Assembly: GCF_021603645.1 (NCBI RefSeq)
Contig: NZ_BQHJ01000001.1
Location: 558,001-622,000, forward strand
Source: Pseudomonas pseudonitroreducens
GTDB taxonomy: Bacteria > Pseudomonadota > Gammaproteobacteria > Pseudomonadales > Pseudomonadaceae
Direction of reading: 5' to 3'
Length of the DNA: 64,000 nt
The notes under the pieces: model-generated
What the model was told of the DNA's origin: nothing
Databases searched by the model: none
The model's input: the letters and a program-made list of their open reading frames with translations, nothing else
Part shown: positions 54,658-64,000 of the stretch, in pieces
Layout: each line of letters begins with the position of its first letter
Numbering within the stretch: position 1 is the stretch's first letter
Position numbers and translations under genes: made by a program

Positions 54658-55314
54658 ATGCAACATGAGTTCTGGCAGTCGCGCTGGGCGCGCAATGAAA
54701 TCGGCTTCCATCAGCAGGCGGTGAACCCCGGGCTGCAGCGGCACTGGCCGAGCCTCGGAGTGCCCGAAGAGTCGCAGGTTCTGGTGCCGTTGTGCGGCAA
54801 GAGCCTGGACATGCTCTGGCTGGCGCAATGGGGATATCGCGTGTTGGGGGTTGAGCTGGCCGAACGAGCAGCCGTCGACTTCTTTGCCGAACTGGGTGTC
54901 ACCCCGCAGGTCACCGAGGAGGGCTCGCTGCGCCGATACAGCTATGAGCGCCTGGAGATTCTCCAGGGTGACTTCTTTGCCGTCACGGCCGAGCAGGTAG
55001 CAGGCTGCTCGGCCCTGTATGACCGCGCCGCGCTGATCGCCTTGCCCTCGGACCTGCGTGCCGACTATGCGCTGCATCTGCAGCGCATCCTGCCGCAGCA
55101 GGCGCGTGGCTTGCTGGTCAGCCTGGAATACCCTCAGGCTGAAATGGATGGCCCGCCCTTTGCCGTGCTGGCGGATGAAGTGCACAGGCTATTCGCCGAA
55201 GACTGGGACGTGGAGGAGGTGGAGCGTCTCGACGTGCTGGCGGAGAATCCGAAGTTCCTCAAGCGCGGGGTCAGCCATCTGGACGAGGTGGTATTCGCGC
55301 TGCGCCGTGGCTGA
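54658..55314 (+). CDS. tpm: Thiopurine S-methyltransferase
   Basis: The 218-residue protein matches bacterial Tpm: FWQSRWARNEIGFHQQAVNP, VLVPLCGKSLDMLWLAQWGY, GVELAERAAVDFFAE, and VAGCSALYDRAALIALP. It uses SAM to methylate thiopurines and, in pseudomonads, tellurite and selenite to volatile forms. It is preceded closely by the CsrA-like gene and followed by a strong terminator. Confidence 0.95.
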   Translation: MQHEFWQSRWARNEIGFHQQAVNPGLQRHWPSLGVPEESQVLVPLCGKSLDMLWLAQWGYRVLGVELAERAAVDFFAELGVTPQVTEEGSLRRYSYERLEILQGDFFAVTAEQVAGCSALYDRAALIALPSDLRADYALHLQRILPQQARGLLVSLEYPQAEMDGPPFAVLADEVHRLFAEDWDVEEVERLDVLAENPKFLKRGVSHLDEVVFALRRG

Positions 55315-55326
55315 ATCTCAGGCATG

Positions 55327-55357
55327 AAAAAGGGCGACCCGAGGGTCGCCCTTTTTT
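55327..55357. terminator. Terminator between tpm and htpX
   Basis: AGGGCGACCC-GAG-GGTCGCCCT with A4 before and T6 after; serves the convergent tpm and htpX. Confidence 0.93.
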
Positions 55358-55370
55358 GTCGCGCCGAAAC

Positions 55371-56246
55371 TTAGCGGCCGGCGGCGCGCAGGGCTTCGAT
55401 GCGGTCTTCCAGCGGCGGGTGGCTCATGAACAGGCCGGCGAGGCCGTGCTTGAGGTTGCCGTTGATGCCGAAGGCCTGCAGCGTGTCGGGCATCTGTACC
55501 GGCACGCCCTGTTCGGCGCGCAGGCGTTGCAGGGCGGCGATCATTGCGCCGGTGCTGGCCAGGCGAGCGCCGGCTTCGTCCGCACGGTACTCGCGTTTGC
55601 GCGAGAACCACATGACGATGATGCTGGCGAGCACCCCCAGTACCAGCTCGGCGAAGATGGTCGCGACGAAGTAGCCGATGCCGGGGCCGTCTTCGTTCTT
55701 CAGGATGGCCTTGTCGACGAAGTTGCCGAAGATACGTGCGAAGAACATCACGAAGGTGTTCACCACGCCCTGGATCAGCGCCAGGGTGACCATGTCGCCG
55801 TTGGCTACGTGGCCGATCTCGTGGGCCAGCACGGCTTTCACTTCTTCAGGCGAGAAGCGCTCCAGCAGACCCTGGCTGACCGCTACCAGTGCGTCGTTCT
55901 TGTTCCAGCCGGTGGCGAAGGCATTGGCCTCGTAGGCGGGGAAGATGCCCACTTCCGGCATCTTGATGCCGGCTTCGCGGGACAGCTCTTCCACGGTCTG
56001 CAGCAGCCACTGTTCGTGGCGGGTGCGCGGCTGGCTGATGATCTCGGTACCGGTGCTCATCTTCGCCATCCACTTGGAGATGAACAGCGAAACCAGGGAG
56101 CCGGCGAAGCCGAATACGGCACAGAAAATCAGAAGGCTACCGTAATTCTGGCCGGTGAAACGGTCCACGCCCAACAGTTTCAGGGTGATGCTGGCGATCA
56201 CCAGAACTGCCAGGTTGGTGGCCAGGAACAACAGGATGCGCATCAT
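55371..56246 (-). CDS. htpX: Membrane zinc protease HtpX
   Basis: The 291-residue protein has two N-terminal membrane helices, the M48B zinc site HEIGH at 142-146 with third ligand in [11 protein letters not shown], and two further hydrophobic segments between. It degrades misfolded membrane proteins together with FtsH. The length and the start match the P. aeruginosa protein. Confidence 0.95.
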   Translation of the reverse strand: MMRILLFLATNLAVLVIASITLKLLGVDRFTGQNYGSLLIFCAVFGFAGSLVSLFISKWMAKMSTGTEIISQPRTRHEQWLLQTVEELSREAGIKMPEVGIFPAYEANAFATGWNKNDALVAVSQGLLERFSPEEVKAVLAHEIGHVANGDMVTLALIQGVVNTFVMFFARIFGNFVDKAILKNEDGPGIGYFVATIFAELVLGVLASIIVMWFSRKREYRADEAGARLASTGAMIAALQRLRAEQGVPVQMPDTLQAFGINGNLKHGLAGLFMSHPPLEDRIEALRAAGR

Positions 56247-56418
56247 GGCGTAAAGCTTCTCCTCACGGTGACAAGGGTGAAAACCGCATGGGAATGCGGC
56301 TTTCCGGATCGCCGGGCACAGTCGGGCACGGGATCGCTGAATAGTATGCGGGGTATATACGGTTGGCCCCCAGGCGATTCAACTCGGGGACTATTTCAAC
56401 TTGTGTCGCTTGCCCGGG

Positions 56419-56859
56419 TTAAGGGCGCCCCAGGTCGCTCTCCAAGAGTAGACGGGTCAGCCGCGCGATGCGTTCCCCGTGCCGGCTCGCCAGTGCTTCG
56501 CGCAGCTGGTTGGCCAGCGTGGCCTGGTCGCGGCGCACACTGGGCGGCAATTCATCGCCGTCGCGCACGGGGTGGGGGACGATGCGGGTCAGGCGCATGA
56601 AGGCTTTTTCGCTGAGCACGGCCTGGTCCAGCGCTTCGTAACGAATGGTTGCCTCGAAGCGCAGGTAGCCTTCATCGGCCAGCCACAGCAGCGCGCCCAG
56701 GCAACTCTGATGGCGAGTACTGGGCAGGCCGAATTCGTCGGGCTCTTCGCGTCCGATCAGGTCCTCGACGTAAAGGCCGATCTTGCGCGGGAAGGCCTGG
56801 TAGAGCGTCAGCAGGCCCGCCGCAGCGTCTTTGTAGAAGTCGTCGATCTGCAGATCCAT
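56419..56859 (-). CDS. Conserved hypothetical protein downstream of alaA
   Basis: The 146-residue soluble protein begins MDLQIDDFYKDAAAGLLTLYQAFPRK and contains QSCLGALLWLADEGYLRFEATIRYEALD, which reads like a winged-helix fold, then a helical tail. I recognise no named family. It starts 28 bases after alaA on the same strand, so they are probably one operon. A similar gene sits here in P. aeruginosa (PA2829, from memory). Confidence 0.7.
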   Translation of the reverse strand: MDLQIDDFYKDAAAGLLTLYQAFPRKIGLYVEDLIGREEPDEFGLPSTRHQSCLGALLWLADEGYLRFEATIRYEALDQAVLSEKAFMRLTRIVPHPVRDGDELPPSVRRDQATLANQLREALASRHGERIARLTRLLLESDLGRP

Positions 56860-56887
56860 TTATGCGCTGGGATTCACTGGCGATGAT

Positions 56888-58099
56888 TTATTGGCGATAG
56901 GTTTTCAGGAAGCTACCAATGCGCCCGATGGCCTGTTCCAGATCATCGAGCCGGGGCAGGGTAACCACCCGGAAGTGATCCGGCCAGGGCCAGTTGAAGG
57001 CAGTGCCCTGAACGATGAGCAACTTCTCGGAAAGCAGCAGGTCGAGGACGAATTTCTCGTCGTTGTGGATCGGGCAGACCTTCGGGTCGATGCGCGGGAA
57101 GGCATACAGCGCGCCCATGGGCTTCACGCAGCTGACGCCGGGAATGTCGTTGAGCAGTTCCCAGGCGCGGTTGCGCTGTTCCAGCAGGCGGCCGCCGGGC
57201 AGGACCAGGTCGTTGATGCTCTGGTAGCCGCCCAGTGCGGTCTGGATCGCGTGCTGGCTCGGCACGTTGGCGCACAGGCGCATGTTGGCGAGGATATCCA
57301 GGCCCTCGATGTAGCTCTGCGCCTTGTGCTTGGGGCCGGAAATGGCGATCCAGCCGGAGCGGAAGCCAGCCACGCGGTACGACTTGGACAGGCCGTTGAA
57401 GGTCAGGCAGAGCACGTCCGGCGCCAGCGATGCGGTGGAGATGTGCTGGGCCTCGTCGTAGAGGATCTTGTCGTAGATCTCGTCGGAGAAGATCACCAGG
57501 TTGTGCTGGCGCGCCAGTTCGACGATGTCCAGCAGCACTTCCTTCGAGTAGACCGCGCCGGTCGGGTTGTTCGGGTTGATCAGCACCAGGGCCTTGGTAT
57601 TGCTGGTGATCTTCGCCTTCATGTCGGCGACGTCGGGGAACCAGCCGGCCTGCTCGTCGCACAGGTAATGCACCGGTTTGCCGCCGGAGAGGGCGACCGA
57701 GGCGGTCCACAGCGGATAGTCCGGCGCCGGGATCAGCACCTCGTCACCATTGTTGAGCAGCGCCTGCAGGGCCATGACGATCAGCTCGGACACGCCGTTG
57801 CCCAGGTAGATGTCCTCGATGCCGACGCCTTCCACCTGCTTCTGCTGGTAGTACTGCATCACTGCCTTGCGCGCGCTGAACAGGCCTTTCGAGTCGCTGT
57901 AGCCCTGGGCGGTGGGCAGGTTGCGGATGACGTCCTGGAGGATTTCGTCCGGCGCCTCGAAACCGAACGGCGCCGGGTTGCCGATGTTCAGCTTGAGGAT
58001 GCGGTGGCCTTCCTCTTCCAGGCGCTTGGCGTGCTTGAGCACGGGCCCGCGAATGTCGTAGCAGACGTTGGCGAGCTTGTTCGATTTGGTGACCTGCAT
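56888..58099 (-). CDS. alaA: Alanine aminotransferase AlaA type
   Basis: The 403-residue class I aminotransferase has GNPAPFGFEAPDEI, YLGNGVSELIVMALQALLNNGD, INPNNPTGAVYSKE and the PLP lysine in GLSKSYRVAGFRSGW. It matches AlaA, which makes alanine from pyruvate and glutamate. It is divergent from msrB with 290 bases between, and heads a two-gene unit with the following hypothetical gene. Confidence 0.92.
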   Translation of the reverse strand: MQVTKSNKLANVCYDIRGPVLKHAKRLEEEGHRILKLNIGNPAPFGFEAPDEILQDVIRNLPTAQGYSDSKGLFSARKAVMQYYQQKQVEGVGIEDIYLGNGVSELIVMALQALLNNGDEVLIPAPDYPLWTASVALSGGKPVHYLCDEQAGWFPDVADMKAKITSNTKALVLINPNNPTGAVYSKEVLLDIVELARQHNLVIFSDEIYDKILYDEAQHISTASLAPDVLCLTFNGLSKSYRVAGFRSGWIAISGPKHKAQSYIEGLDILANMRLCANVPSQHAIQTALGGYQSINDLVLPGGRLLEQRNRAWELLNDIPGVSCVKPMGALYAFPRIDPKVCPIHNDEKFVLDLLLSEKLLIVQGTAFNWPWPDHFRVVTLPRLDDLEQAIGRIGSFLKTYRQ

Positions 58100-58332
58100 G
58101 TTCTGGATTCCGAAATAGTCCGCGGCCGGCGACTTGGCAGGCTGTAACGCGGGTGACAGACTGGCGTCAAATGATGGGTTCGGAAGTGCTTTTCCCTGGT
58201 ATCGACCCTGAAAATCGATAGGAAAGCAGTGGATTTCTCGAAAAAGTAGAGTTTTTAAGGCTTTTCTATCGCGAGAATGTCGCTGTGCGGCAGATTCTGA
58301 ACCTGACGTTAACCACGCGCATCATACGTGCG

Positions 58333-58370
58333 GCCCGATTCCCGGAAAAGGAGGCATCGGGCATTTTTTC
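58333..58370 (+). promoter_or_regulatory. Terminator-like hairpin in the msrB leader
   Basis: GCCCGAT and ATCGGGC form a seven-base stem closed by a 16-base loop and followed by ATTTTTTC, only 20 bases before the msrB start. The loop holds AAAAGGAGG, a strong ribosome-like sequence. It could be the end of a transcript from further upstream or an attenuator controlling msrB. Confidence 0.6.
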
Positions 58371-58389
58371 CATTAATGGAGGCAGATCG

Positions 58390-58785
58390 ATGGAAAAGCT
58401 GGAAAAGCCCCTGGACTCCTGGCGTGACGAGCTCACCGACGAGCAGTTCCACGTTTGCCGGCTGGGTGGCACCGAGCGTGCCTTCACCGGCGAGTATCAC
58501 GACACCAAGACCCCTGGCATCTACCACTGCGTGTGCTGCGGCACGGCGCTGTTCGACTCCGACGCCAAGTACGACTCCGGCAGTGGCTGGCCGAGCTACT
58601 TCCAGCCGGTGGACGCTGAGGTGGTCAAGGAACTGGAAGACTTCAGCCACGGCATGCACCGCATCGAAGTGCGCTGCGGCAAGTGCGACGCGCACCTGGG
58701 CCACGTCTTCCCCGACGGCCCGCGGCCGACCGGGCTGCGTTACTGCATCAATTCGGCGTCGTTGAAGCTGGTGCCCAAAGAGTGA
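58390..58785 (+). CDS. msrB: Methionine-R-sulfoxide reductase MsrB
   Basis: The 131-residue protein has the zinc cysteines Cys47, Cys50, Cys96 and Cys99 (HCVCC, RCGKC), the SGSGWPSY substrate loop and the catalytic Cys119 in GLRYCINS. It repairs oxidised methionine in proteins. GGAGG lies upstream of the ATG. It is followed by a terminator and then the OspR-controlled gpx, so three antioxidant genes cluster here. Confidence 0.96.
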   Translation: MEKLEKPLDSWRDELTDEQFHVCRLGGTERAFTGEYHDTKTPGIYHCVCCGTALFDSDAKYDSGSGWPSYFQPVDAEVVKELEDFSHGMHRIEVRCGKCDAHLGHVFPDGPRPTGLRYCINSASLKLVPKE

Positions 58786-58791
58786 CCTCAA

Positions 58792-58817
58792 GGCCCGCCA
58801 CCGAGCGGGCCTTTTTT
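58792..58817 (+). terminator. Terminator of msrB
   Basis: GGCCCGC-CACCGA-GCGGGCC followed by T6, starting seven bases after the stop. Confidence 0.93.
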
Positions 58818-58839
58818 GCTTTTTGTATTTTTTGTTTTT

Positions 58840-58917
58840 GTAGGAGCGAGCTTGCTCGCGAACGAATTTTCCGGCGGCAACCGGGCTGGGCGGGTTCGCG
58901 AGCAAGCTCGCTCCTAC
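58840..58917. repeat. REP palindrome pair
   Basis: Facing GTAGGAGCGAGC-type units like those at 16 and 28649, placed between the msrB terminator and the gpx promoter. Confidence 0.88.
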
Positions 58918-58956
58918 GGGGGAATCCTGATGGCGGGGCATTCAAGGGTTGATTCG

Positions 58957-58990
58957 TGATCAATTGAATTGCACGCAATTTAATTGATCA
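58957..58990. promoter_or_regulatory. 34-bp palindromic operator upstream of gpx-ospR
   Basis: TGATCAATT.AATTGC.CGCAATT.AATTGATCA is a near-perfect palindrome, with mismatches only at two symmetric spots and the centre. It lies 40 bases before gpx. OspR of P. aeruginosa represses gpx and itself, so this is the probable OspR operator, overlapping the promoter. Confidence 0.78.
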
Positions 58991-59029
58991 CTATTCTTCA
59001 ATCTCCCACTTCCCCCGGAGCCATGTTCC

Positions 59030-59512
59030 ATGAGCGACGCACTGCTGAATATTCCCGTGACCACCATCAAGGGTGAACAGAAGACCCTGGCCGATTTCGG
59101 CGGCAAGGCCCTGCTGGTGGTGAACACCGCCAGCCAGTGCGGCTTCACCCCGCAATACAAGGGGCTGGAAAAGCTCTGGCGTGAGTACAAGGACAAGGGA
59201 CTGGTGGTGCTCGGCTTCCCCTGCAACCAGTTCGGCAAGCAGGAGCCGGGTGGCGAGGGCGAAATCAGCCAGTTCTGCGAACTGAACTTCGGCGTGAGCT
59301 TCCCGCTGTTCAAGAAGATCGACGTCAACGGCGCGGACGCCCATCCGCTGTATGTGCAACTGAAGAAACGTGCGCCCGGCCTGCTGGGCAGCCAGGGCAT
59401 CAAGTGGAATTTCACCAAGTTCCTGATCGGCCGGGACGGCCAACTGGTCAAGCGTTTCGCCCCGACCACCAAGCCCGAGCAACTGTCCGCCGAGATCGAA
59501 GCGCTGCTGTGA
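59030..59512 (+). CDS. gpx: Glutathione peroxidase family thiol peroxidase
   Basis: The 160-residue protein has the active site NTASQCGFTPQY with peroxidatic Cys37, Gln67 in GFPCNQFG and Trp126 in KWNFTKF. It is a cysteine (not selenocysteine) form that reduces peroxides, usually with thioredoxin. Its TGA overlaps the ATG of ospR, so the two are coupled. Confidence 0.95.
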   Translation: MSDALLNIPVTTIKGEQKTLADFGGKALLVVNTASQCGFTPQYKGLEKLWREYKDKGLVVLGFPCNQFGKQEPGGEGEISQFCELNFGVSFPLFKKIDVNGADAHPLYVQLKKRAPGLLGSQGIKWNFTKFLIGRDGQLVKRFAPTTKPEQLSAEIEALL

Positions 59513-59982
59513 TGAAAGACGCTGTATCCCTGCCGTCCGAGCTGCAACTGGACAACCAGCTGTGCTTCCGCCTGTACGCCGTGTCTCGCGCGGTGATCCG
59601 TGGTTATCGGCCGATGCTCGAGGCGCTCGGCCTGACCTACCCGCAGTACCTGGCCATGCTGGTGCTCTGGGAGTGGCAGGCCCAGCCGCCGGAGCAGCCT
59701 TCGGTGAAGGCGCTCGGCGAGCGTCTGATGCTCGATTCCGGCACCCTTACACCGCTGCTCAAGCGCCTGGAACAACTGGGCCTGGTGCAGCGCCGCCGTG
59801 CGCGGCATGACGAGCGTGAAGTGCACCTGGGGCTGACCGTGCAGGGGGCGGCGCTGCGCGAGAAGGTGCTGCCTTTGCGTGAAGAGCTGCTCTGCCGCAG
59901 CGGTATCGATCTGAGCGTGACTGACGGCCTGCGCGAGCAACTCGACAGCCTGCTGTTGCAGCTGTCGAAGCTGGACGCCTGA
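59512..59982 (+). CDS. ospR: Oxidative-stress MarR repressor OspR
   Basis: The 156-residue MarR protein has Cys18 (LDNQLCFRLYAV) and Cys128 (ELLCRSG), 110 residues apart, the same spacing as the Cys24/Cys134 I recall for P. aeruginosa OspR. The winged helix is TYPQYLAMLVLWEW with LTPLLKRLEQLGLVQR. Oxidation should release it from the operator before gpx. It is a clear paralogue of OhrR at 38 kb. Confidence 0.93.
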   Translation: MKDAVSLPSELQLDNQLCFRLYAVSRAVIRGYRPMLEALGLTYPQYLAMLVLWEWQAQPPEQPSVKALGERLMLDSGTLTPLLKRLEQLGLVQRRRARHDEREVHLGLTVQGAALREKVLPLREELLCRSGIDLSVTDGLREQLDSLLLQLSKLDA

Positions 59983-59983
59983 A

Positions 59984-62350
<2,367 letters not shown>

Positions 62351-62443
62351 AGCCCATCAGAACCGTCTGTCGGGATAGGCCGAAGACGAAGAAATTGCCG
62401 GTTCTTGAGCCGAAGAGCCGCGCCGAAGAATATGGAGACCCGC

Positions 62444-63340
62444 GTGGATTCCCGCCTGAACGACTTTCTCGCCCGCGCCGAAGCGCTGATGGCGCGCCTG
62501 GAGCCTTTGCTGCCCGCTGTGCGCGAAACGCTGGACTGGCAGCACAGCCTGGCGGCGCGCTGGCATCGCGACGGCCGCAGCGGCTACCTGCAACCGCTGA
62601 AGGTCAGCCTCGACCTGCGCCTGGATGACCTGTTGGGGGTCGACAAGCAGCGCGAACAGCTGACGCGCAATACCCGCCAGTTCGTGGCTGGCCAGCCGGC
62701 CAACCATGCGTTGCTGTGGGGTGCCCGCGGCACTGGTAAATCTTCGCTGGTGCGCGCGTTGCTGGCGGAGCTGGCCGGCGAAGGGTTGCGCCTGATCGAA
62801 ATCGAGCGCGACCACCTGGCCGATCTGCCGCGTGTGGTCGAGCAGATCCAGGGGCTGCCGCAGCGCTTCGTGCTGTTCTGTGACGACCTGTCGTTCGACG
62901 CCGGCGAGGGCGATTTCCGCGTCCTCAAGAGCGTGCTCGATGGTTCGCTGGAACAAGCCCCGGACAACGTGCTGCTTTATGCCACCTCCAATCGTCGTCA
63001 CCTGGTCTCGGAAAAACAGAGCGACAACGAGAACTGGAAGATGGTCGACGGCGAGTTGCACCCCAATGAAGCCGTCGAGGACAAGATCGCCCTGTCCGAC
63101 CGTTTCGGCCTGTGGCTGTCCTTCTATCCCTTCACCCAGGAGCACTTCCTCAGCGTGGTGCGCCACTGGGTCGAGGTGCTCGCGCAGAAGTCCGGGCTCG
63201 CTGCCTGGACCTGGGACGAGGCCCTGGAGAAGGAAGCCATCCGCTGGGCGCTCGGGCGCGGCAACCGTAATGGCCGCTGTGCCTATCAATTCGCCCGCTA
63301 CTGGGTGGGCAGACAATTGCTGGAAGGAGAGACCCCATGA
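62444..63340 (+). CDS. DUF815 family AAA ATPase
   Basis: The 298-residue protein matches DUF815: Walker A LLWGARGTGKSSLVRALL, Walker B RFVLFCDDLSFD, and LLYATSNRRHLVSEKQSDN. GTG 62444 has GGAGA six bases upstream; ATG 62432, four codons earlier, has a poorer site. Function of the family is unknown. The next gene's ATG overlaps its stop, so they are coupled. Confidence 0.86.
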   Translation: MDSRLNDFLARAEALMARLEPLLPAVRETLDWQHSLAARWHRDGRSGYLQPLKVSLDLRLDDLLGVDKQREQLTRNTRQFVAGQPANHALLWGARGTGKSSLVRALLAELAGEGLRLIEIERDHLADLPRVVEQIQGLPQRFVLFCDDLSFDAGEGDFRVLKSVLDGSLEQAPDNVLLYATSNRRHLVSEKQSDNENWKMVDGELHPNEAVEDKIALSDRFGLWLSFYPFTQEHFLSVVRHWVEVLAQKSGLAAWTWDEALEKEAIRWALGRGNRNGRCAYQFARYWVGRQLLEGETP

Positions 63341-63819
63341 TCGATCTGCAACAGGCCGGCGCCGGCCTTGGCGGCTACGCGCTGCTGGCCGCCCAGGCAG
63401 AGTCGCTGTTCGCCGATGAGCGCGATTTCATTGCCAACGCTGCGCAGTTTTCCGCGTTCCTGTTCAACGAGCTGGCGGATCTGAACTGGGCCGGCTTCTA
63501 TCTGAATCGCAACGAGGAGCTGGTGCTCGGCCCGTTCCAGGGCAAGGTCGCCTGCGTGCGCATTCCCTTCAGCAAGGGCGTGTGCGGCGCTGCGGCGCGT
63601 ACTCGGGAAACCCAGCGTGTCGAAGATGTGCACGCATTCCCCGGCCACATCGCCTGTGACAGCGCTTCCAACAGCGAACTGGTCGTACCGCTGGTGAAGG
63701 ACGGTCGCCTGATCGGCGTGTTGGACCTGGACAGCCCGAAGGTCGGTCGCTTCAGTGAAGAAGATCAGGCCGGCATCGAACGCCTGGTGGAGATTTTCCT
63801 GCGCCTCTCCGACTGCTGA
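63337..63819 (+). CDS. msrC: Free methionine-R-sulfoxide reductase
   Basis: The 160-residue GAF-domain protein has three cysteines at 73, 83 and 107 (VACVRIPFSKGVCGAA, HIACDSASNSELVVPL). Their spacing of 10 and 24 is the same as Cys84, Cys94 and Cys118 of E. coli fRMsr. It reduces free methionine-R-sulfoxide, complementing MsrB, which acts on proteins. ATGA overlap with the DUF815 gene. Confidence 0.93.
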   Translation: MIDLQQAGAGLGGYALLAAQAESLFADERDFIANAAQFSAFLFNELADLNWAGFYLNRNEELVLGPFQGKVACVRIPFSKGVCGAAARTRETQRVEDVHAFPGHIACDSASNSELVVPLVKDGRLIGVLDLDSPKVGRFSEEDQAGIERLVEIFLRLSDC

Positions 63820-63831
63820 TCCGCGCCCATG

Positions 63832-63860
63832 AAAAAGCCCCGCCTAGGCGGGGCTTTTTC
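63832..63860. terminator. Terminator after msrC
   Basis: AAAAAGCCCCGCC-TA-GGCGGGGCTTTTT, nearly the same as the one after deaD, shared with the convergent gene at the window edge. Confidence 0.93.
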
Positions 63861-63875
63861 GTTCCTGCGGGAAGA

Positions 63876-64000
63876 TCAGCGCTTGGCCATGATCTTGGCG
63901 ATGATCTGCAGCTCGCCCTGGACGATCTCGGCGAGGGCAGGGCGGGCCAGCGTGCGCTCGAAGTGCGCGGCCAGCCTGGGCCAGCGCTGGGAGTCCAATT
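63876..64000 (-). CDS. Glutathione S-transferase family protein, C-terminal end
   Basis: Only the last 41 codons are inside the window. They read SQRWPRLAAHFERTLARPAL then AEIVQGELQIIAKIMAKR, which looks like the last helices of a bacterial glutathione S-transferase (WPRLAAHFERTLARPA is typical). The start and the active site lie outside. Confidence 0.65.
   Translation of the reverse strand, partial: LDSQRWPRLAAHFERTLARPALAEIVQGELQIIAKIMAKR

Overview
The window is a contiguous piece of chromosome from a high-GC gammaproteobacterium, almost certainly a Pseudomonas of the P. aeruginosa lineage (the P. citronellolis / P. nitroreducens / P. knackmussii type of genome). The evidence is an OprI lipoprotein matching the 83-residue Pseudomonas protein, the EarP/EF-P pair with Arg32, OhrR/Ohr, OspR/Gpx, SagS, TgpA and AtuA/AtuR families, plus GTAGGAGCG-type REP palindromes between genes. 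As far as I remember it, gene order follows P. aeruginosa PAO1 from about PA2885 (atuR) down to about PA2821. Some local blocks look different: the ethanolamine operon, DoxX and the YeiH pair where PAO1 has lipA/lifO, and the secretion pair at 46.8-50.2 kb. This synteny is recalled, not computed.

Layout. 0-2.8 kb: AtuA-family gene and its divergent TetR repressor with two inverted operators between them. 2.8-7.6 kb: CPBP protease, DUF2897 protein and an ethanolamine operon (permease, EutB, EutC) behind a clear sigma-54 promoter. 7.8-10.9 kb: CBS-domain histidine kinase, double-receiver regulator, pyrF. 11-12.5 kb: PACE efflux protein with divergent LysR regulator. 12.6-17.3 kb: MoxR ATPase, DUF58, TgpA transglutaminase, CHAD protein. 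17.4-25.5 kb: thioesterase, membrane diguanylate cyclase with a periplasmic molybdopterin-fold partner, Mpo1-like protein, chemoreceptor, TatD, MltF2-type lytic transglycosylase, DoxX. 25.6-33.5 kb: YeiH/YeiE-type pair, ThpR, GreB, the YbbA/YbbP ABC transporter and divergent TesA.

33.5-37.3 kb is an envelope and translation block: L,D-transpeptidase, OprI, tRNA-Ser(GGA), EarP, EF-P. 37.3-46.8 kb: Ohr/OhrR with three related operator-like sites, LysR regulators, TauE-type exporter, DUF1127, YcaQ-type glycosylase, LoiP-like lipoprotein protease, type II DAHP synthase, spermidine-synthase-like protein. 46.8-50.2 kb: a two-partner-secretion TpsB porin behind a glycine-rich, collagen-like repeat lipoprotein, with a strong hairpin between the two genes. 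50.4-55.3 kb: crotonase, CsdA-type DEAD-box helicase with a long leader, DODA dioxygenase, a very small CsrA-like protein, thiopurine methyltransferase. 55.4-64 kb: HtpX, AlaA, MsrB, Gpx/OspR, SagS, DUF815 ATPase, free-methionine-sulfoxide reductase, and the end of a glutathione S-transferase.

Themes. Oxidative-stress repair and sensing recur (Ohr/OhrR, Gpx/OspR, MsrB, fRMsr, GST end), as do envelope quality control and peptidoglycan work (TgpA, MltF2, L,D-transpeptidase with OprI, HtpX, LoiP-like) and signalling (CBS kinase, double-receiver protein, diguanylate cyclase, chemoreceptor, SagS). The strongest candidate for an undescribed system is the TpsB / collagen-like lipoprotein pair. The divergent CsrA-like protein upstream of tpm is the second. 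Most of the rest is conserved core chromosome, with no phage, IS element, integron or CRISPR array.
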